Below the pieces are notes generated by a model. It was not told the DNA's origin. It did not search any database and saw only the letters and a list, made by a program, of their open reading frames with translations. A stretch of 7,612 bases of DNA from Bacteroidaceae bacterium (GTDB lineage: Bacteria > Bacteroidota > Bacteroidia > Bacteroidales > Bacteroidaceae): NCBI GenBank assembly GCA_900765575.1, contig CAAFRW010000115.1, positions 1-7,612 of the forward strand. Reading direction: 5' to 3'. A program made the position numbers and the translations under genes. Positions 5,648 to 7,612 of this stretch are shown piece after piece (position 1 is the stretch's first letter; each line of letters begins with the position of its first letter).

Positions 5648-5767
5648 CTTTCAACATTCAATGAAAAAACTCTCCGCTAAATTCATTTTCAACTTTCAAT
5701 TAAAGAACTTCATCCATTTCTCATTTTCAATTTTCAACTTTCAATTTTCAATTAAATAAGTTTTCAA
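5648..5767. repeat. Clustered heptamer repeat, YTTTCAA
   Basis: Nine near-identical 7-mers occur in 120 nt: CTTTCAA and CATTCAA at 5648-5661, TTTTCAA and CTTTCAA at 5686-5699, four consecutive units at 5724-5751 (TTTTCAA, TTTTCAA, CTTTCAA, TTTTCAA), and one at 5761-5767. They lie between tsaE and the Imm17-like gene, in a 210-nt AT-rich gap (5600-5809) where I see no gene, terminator or tRNA. Two longer similar segments, CTCTCCGCTAAA (near 5670) and CTCTCCACTAAA (near 5778), flank the cluster. Confidence 0.8.
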
Positions 5768-5809
5768 TTAGCTAAAGCTCTCCACTAAAGAAGATTTCCA
5801 GAAAACCGA

Positions 5810-6229
5810 TTAAGCCTCAAATTGAATGATACGGCTACCGTCTTCCTGTTCGTCTATTGAAACTTTTACGGCATCCATCGGAAGCAATTCTTCGACCAGT
5901 TCCGGCCATTCAATGAAACACAACGCTCCACTATAGAAATAATCTTCATAGCCCATATCATACACCTCTTCCAACCGTTTAATACGATAAAAATCAAAGT
6001 GATAAATAAGTTCTCCACTTTCCGAACGGTACTCATTAACAATGGCAAAGGTAGGAGAAGTGATGACATCCTCCGTTACTCCGAGACACTCACAGAGCGC
6101 TTTGATAAAAGTAGTTTTACCAGCTCCCATTTTACCGTAGAAAGCAAACACGGTATTGTCTCCCATTGCTTGAATAAAGGCTTTTGCAGCCTCATGAATA
6201 TTGTCTAAAGAATCGATTTTGATTTCCAT
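5810..6229 (-). CDS. tsaE: tRNA t6A biosynthesis ATPase TsaE (YjeE family)
   Basis: A 139-aa cytoplasmic P-loop ATPase that works with TsaB and TsaD to make threonylcarbamoyladenosine (t6A) at position 37 of ANN-decoding tRNAs. The Walker A motif is GKMGAGKT (32-39, K38). The family signatures follow in order: TSPTF (57-61), HFDFYR (77-82, with D79 the expected metal-coordinating acid) and EWPE (107-110). Length is normal for the stand-alone protein. The start at 6229 gives MEIKIDSLDNI, and only 7 nt separate it from the stop of the permease gene upstream, so the two are almost certainly co-transcribed and perhaps translationally linked. No strong Shine-Dalgarno precedes it. No clear terminator follows; transcription may continue into the repeat region. 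Confidence 0.95.
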   Translation of the reverse strand: MEIKIDSLDNIHEAAKAFIQAMGDNTVFAFYGKMGAGKTTFIKALCECLGVTEDVITSPTFAIVNEYRSESGELIYHFDFYRIKRLEEVYDMGYEDYFYSGALCFIEWPELVEELLPMDAVKVSIDEQEDGSRIIQFEA

Positions 6230-6236
6230 ATCGCTT

Positions 6237-7052
6237 TTATTTTCTGTTAATTACTCTACATATAGACTTGCCTGTTTTGCAGCAAGCATAAATCAGGATA
6301 GAAAAAAATATAATAGATGCGCCGGAAGGCACATTATAAGCATAAGAAATAAACAAACCGCCCAGACAACTGGCGTAACCAATAAGAATGGACCAGACTA
6401 TGATAAACTTATAGCGATAAGTAAACAGATTGGCCGTCATCTGGGGAATGGTTAATAACGAAATAGCCAACACGATTCCGACCATACGCAGACAGGACAC
6501 GATTGTCAGGGCAATGAACATCATTAATATATATTCGAAAAGATGAACCGGAATACGCTGCGAACGGGCAAACTCCCTATCAAAAGAAACATAAATAATC
6601 GGATTTAAAAAGAGCGTAAAAAAGAGCATCATCACAGCCGAAAGCACGACTAAGATATAAATATCGGAGCGAGTGATAGTCAGGATATTGCCAAACAGAT
6701 AGGAGGATAAATCCGGTGCAAAACCCGGTGAAAGGAAACTAAAGATGATACCAATGGCCATACCGAGTGTCCAAAATACGGCAATAGCGGAATCTTCACG
6801 CATATCTTTCCGCTTACTTAACCATTCTACGCCAAACGCGGACAATACAGAAAACACAGCCGCCGACAAGATAGGAGGAAAACCAAAGAAAACCCCCAGT
6901 CCTATGCCTCCAAAAGAAGCATGAGTAATTCCCCCGCTGATAAAAACCAGACGTTTGGTAACGATATACGTTCCAATCAATCCACAGACAATACTGGCAA
7001 AAAGGCTTCCCAACAAAGCATTCTGAAAAAATGTATAGTGTAGTATTTCCAT
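6237..7052 (-). CDS. Metal-ion ABC transporter permease (ABC-3 family; zinc or manganese type)
   Basis: A 271-aa integral membrane permease of the ZnuB/MntB/TroC type (ABC-3 family), which forms the channel of an importer for zinc, manganese or iron. Hydrophobic segments fill nearly the whole protein (first at about 11-31, last at about 242-257; seven or eight in all). Family landmarks are GGITHASFGGIGLG (40-53), MREDSAIAVFWTLGMAIG (84-101), the cytoplasmic loop SFDREFARSQ (156-165) that contacts the ATPase, the helix RMVGIVLAISLLTIPQ (189-204) and NVPSGASIIFF (240-250). The metal cannot be decided from sequence. An unusually good Shine-Dalgarno for Bacteroides, AGAGGAGAG (7066-7058), lies before the ATG at 7052. 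No ATPase or substrate-binding lipoprotein gene is in the window. Confidence 0.92.
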   Translation of the reverse strand: MEILHYTFFQNALLGSLFASIVCGLIGTYIVTKRLVFISGGITHASFGGIGLGVFFGFPPILSAAVFSVLSAFGVEWLSKRKDMREDSAIAVFWTLGMAIGIIFSFLSPGFAPDLSSYLFGNILTITRSDIYILVVLSAVMMLFFTLFLNPIIYVSFDREFARSQRIPVHLFEYILMMFIALTIVSCLRMVGIVLAISLLTIPQMTANLFTYRYKFIIVWSILIGYASCLGGLFISYAYNVPSGASIIFFSILIYACCKTGKSICRVINRK

Positions 7053-7070
7053 GCTATCTCTCCTCTGTTA

Positions 7071-7499
7071 TCAAACTTTATTCGTTATTCTCCGCTCTCC
7101 TACTATCAGAAATACTTCATCCTTTAGCTCATCAGGCAATTCCACTCCACGTAATTGCAAACTACGTACCCAACCTGCCACATCGGTCTCTTGCATGGTA
7201 TAAAACACATCCCGAAATTCCTCTATCTGCTCGTTCGTATAGTTATCGGAAGAAAGACCTCTGTAGCGGTCCAGTTCTTCATCATCGTAATATTCAATCT
7301 GTTTGCTGACTGCCGCCAACAGACTCTCTTTCTCACAAACTTCATGCTGTCCGCAGCATTCCATATCTGCAAGCCGGGCCGCAGGGAGCTCATCCAGTTC
7401 ACCCTCCGCCACTTTCCGACGAAGTTTACGATTACGCAAGATGCCCAATAAAAGGGCAAACAAAGCTAATACGAGCAAACTGATTATTAAAATCCACAT
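7071..7499 (-). CDS. Membrane-anchored protein with CCxxHxxC cluster, function unknown
   Basis: A 142-aa protein that I cannot assign to a named family. Residues 1-21 are a single hydrophobic helix followed by the basic segment RNRKLRRK, which by the positive-inside rule puts the rest in the cytoplasm. Residues 46-57 contain C48, C49, H52 and C55 in a CCxxHxxC spacing that could bind a metal. The C-terminal part (about 66-133) is acidic, mostly helical and soluble-looking, with YYDDEELDRYRGL and a tryptophan in VAGWVRSLQLRG. It lies 18 nt upstream of the metal permease in the same operon. The start is the only suitable ATG, with an in-frame stop 21 nt upstream. No Bacteroides promoter is seen in the 113 nt up to the right edge (7500-7612), so the operon probably begins outside the window. 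Confidence 0.85.
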   Translation of the reverse strand: MWILIISLLVLALFALLLGILRNRKLRRKVAEGELDELPAARLADMECCGQHEVCEKESLLAAVSKQIEYYDDEELDRYRGLSSDNYTNEQIEEFRDVFYTMQETDVAGWVRSLQLRGVELPDELKDEVFLIVGERRITNKV

Positions 7500-7612
7500 A
7501 GTTATTATTTCATTTAAGTTTCATAAGTTCTTTATCCTTTAGTCAGAATTAAATTAGACTATCGAACTTTACTTTAAAGCCCGGCACGACAAGCTGAGAC
7601 CTCTATTTATTC

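Noticed and set aside
5532..5759. A plus-strand open frame across the heptamer region
   Set aside because: It overlaps the Imm17-like gene antisense and its C-terminal half is translated repeat (FSIFNFQFS), with no start signal.
7510..7524. A four-codon frame (MKLK) upstream of the CCxxHxxC gene, preceded by AAAGGATAAAG
   Set aside because: It is too short to judge; such frames are common by chance in AT-rich leaders, and there is no attenuator-like hairpin with it.

Overview
The window reads as ordinary chromosome of a Bacteroides-type member of the Bacteroidota. Three things support this. Several start regions carry the Bacteroidales promoter pattern, TTTG about 20 nt upstream of TAnnTTTG. 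Most starts lack a clear Shine-Dalgarno sequence. The proteins also look like Bacteroides proteins, including a DnaE with a charged insert in its PHP domain. All assignments come from reading the sequence and from remembered families; no database search was run.

Layout. Positions 1-68 (minus) hold the first 22 codons of a gene running out of the left edge, most likely phosphatidylserine decarboxylase (psd). Divergent promoters at about 96-127 (minus) and 205-236 (plus) serve psd and dnaE. dnaE (264-4061, plus) encodes the replicative DNA polymerase III alpha subunit. trxA (4098-4412, plus) follows under its own promoter and ends in a strong hairpin terminator. A small acidic protein of unknown function (4514-4855, plus) is the last rightward gene. 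From 4856 to 5389 there is no gene. That stretch holds two overlapping hairpins, a 20-bp perfect bidirectional terminator (5011-5055) and, directly abutting it, a decayed CRISPR array without cas genes (5055-5352, repeats read on the minus strand). Beyond it all genes are on the minus strand: a 69-aa two-helix membrane protein resembling Imm17 (5390-5599), an AT-rich stretch with a TTTTCAA heptamer repeat (5648-5767), tsaE (5810-6229), an ABC-3 type metal-ion permease (6237-7052) and a membrane-anchored protein with a CCxxHxxC cluster (7071-7499). The last three are tightly packed (18- and 7-nt gaps) and look like one operon, whose promoter probably lies beyond the right edge.

How the genes work together. 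The left half is housekeeping: membrane lipid synthesis, DNA replication and thiol redox. The minus-strand operon joins tRNA t6A modification (TsaE) to a metal permease that has no ATPase or binding protein in view.

The most interesting item is the array. Three 36-nt repeats lie at an exact 66-nt period. A fourth repeat has lost 13 nt. A fifth, 77 nt further on, resembles the long 47-nt Bacteroides type II-C repeat. That fifth repeat contains a plausible Bacteroides promoter pointing into the array, and the array ends at the terminator, so the relic could still make an RNA of about 300 nt.
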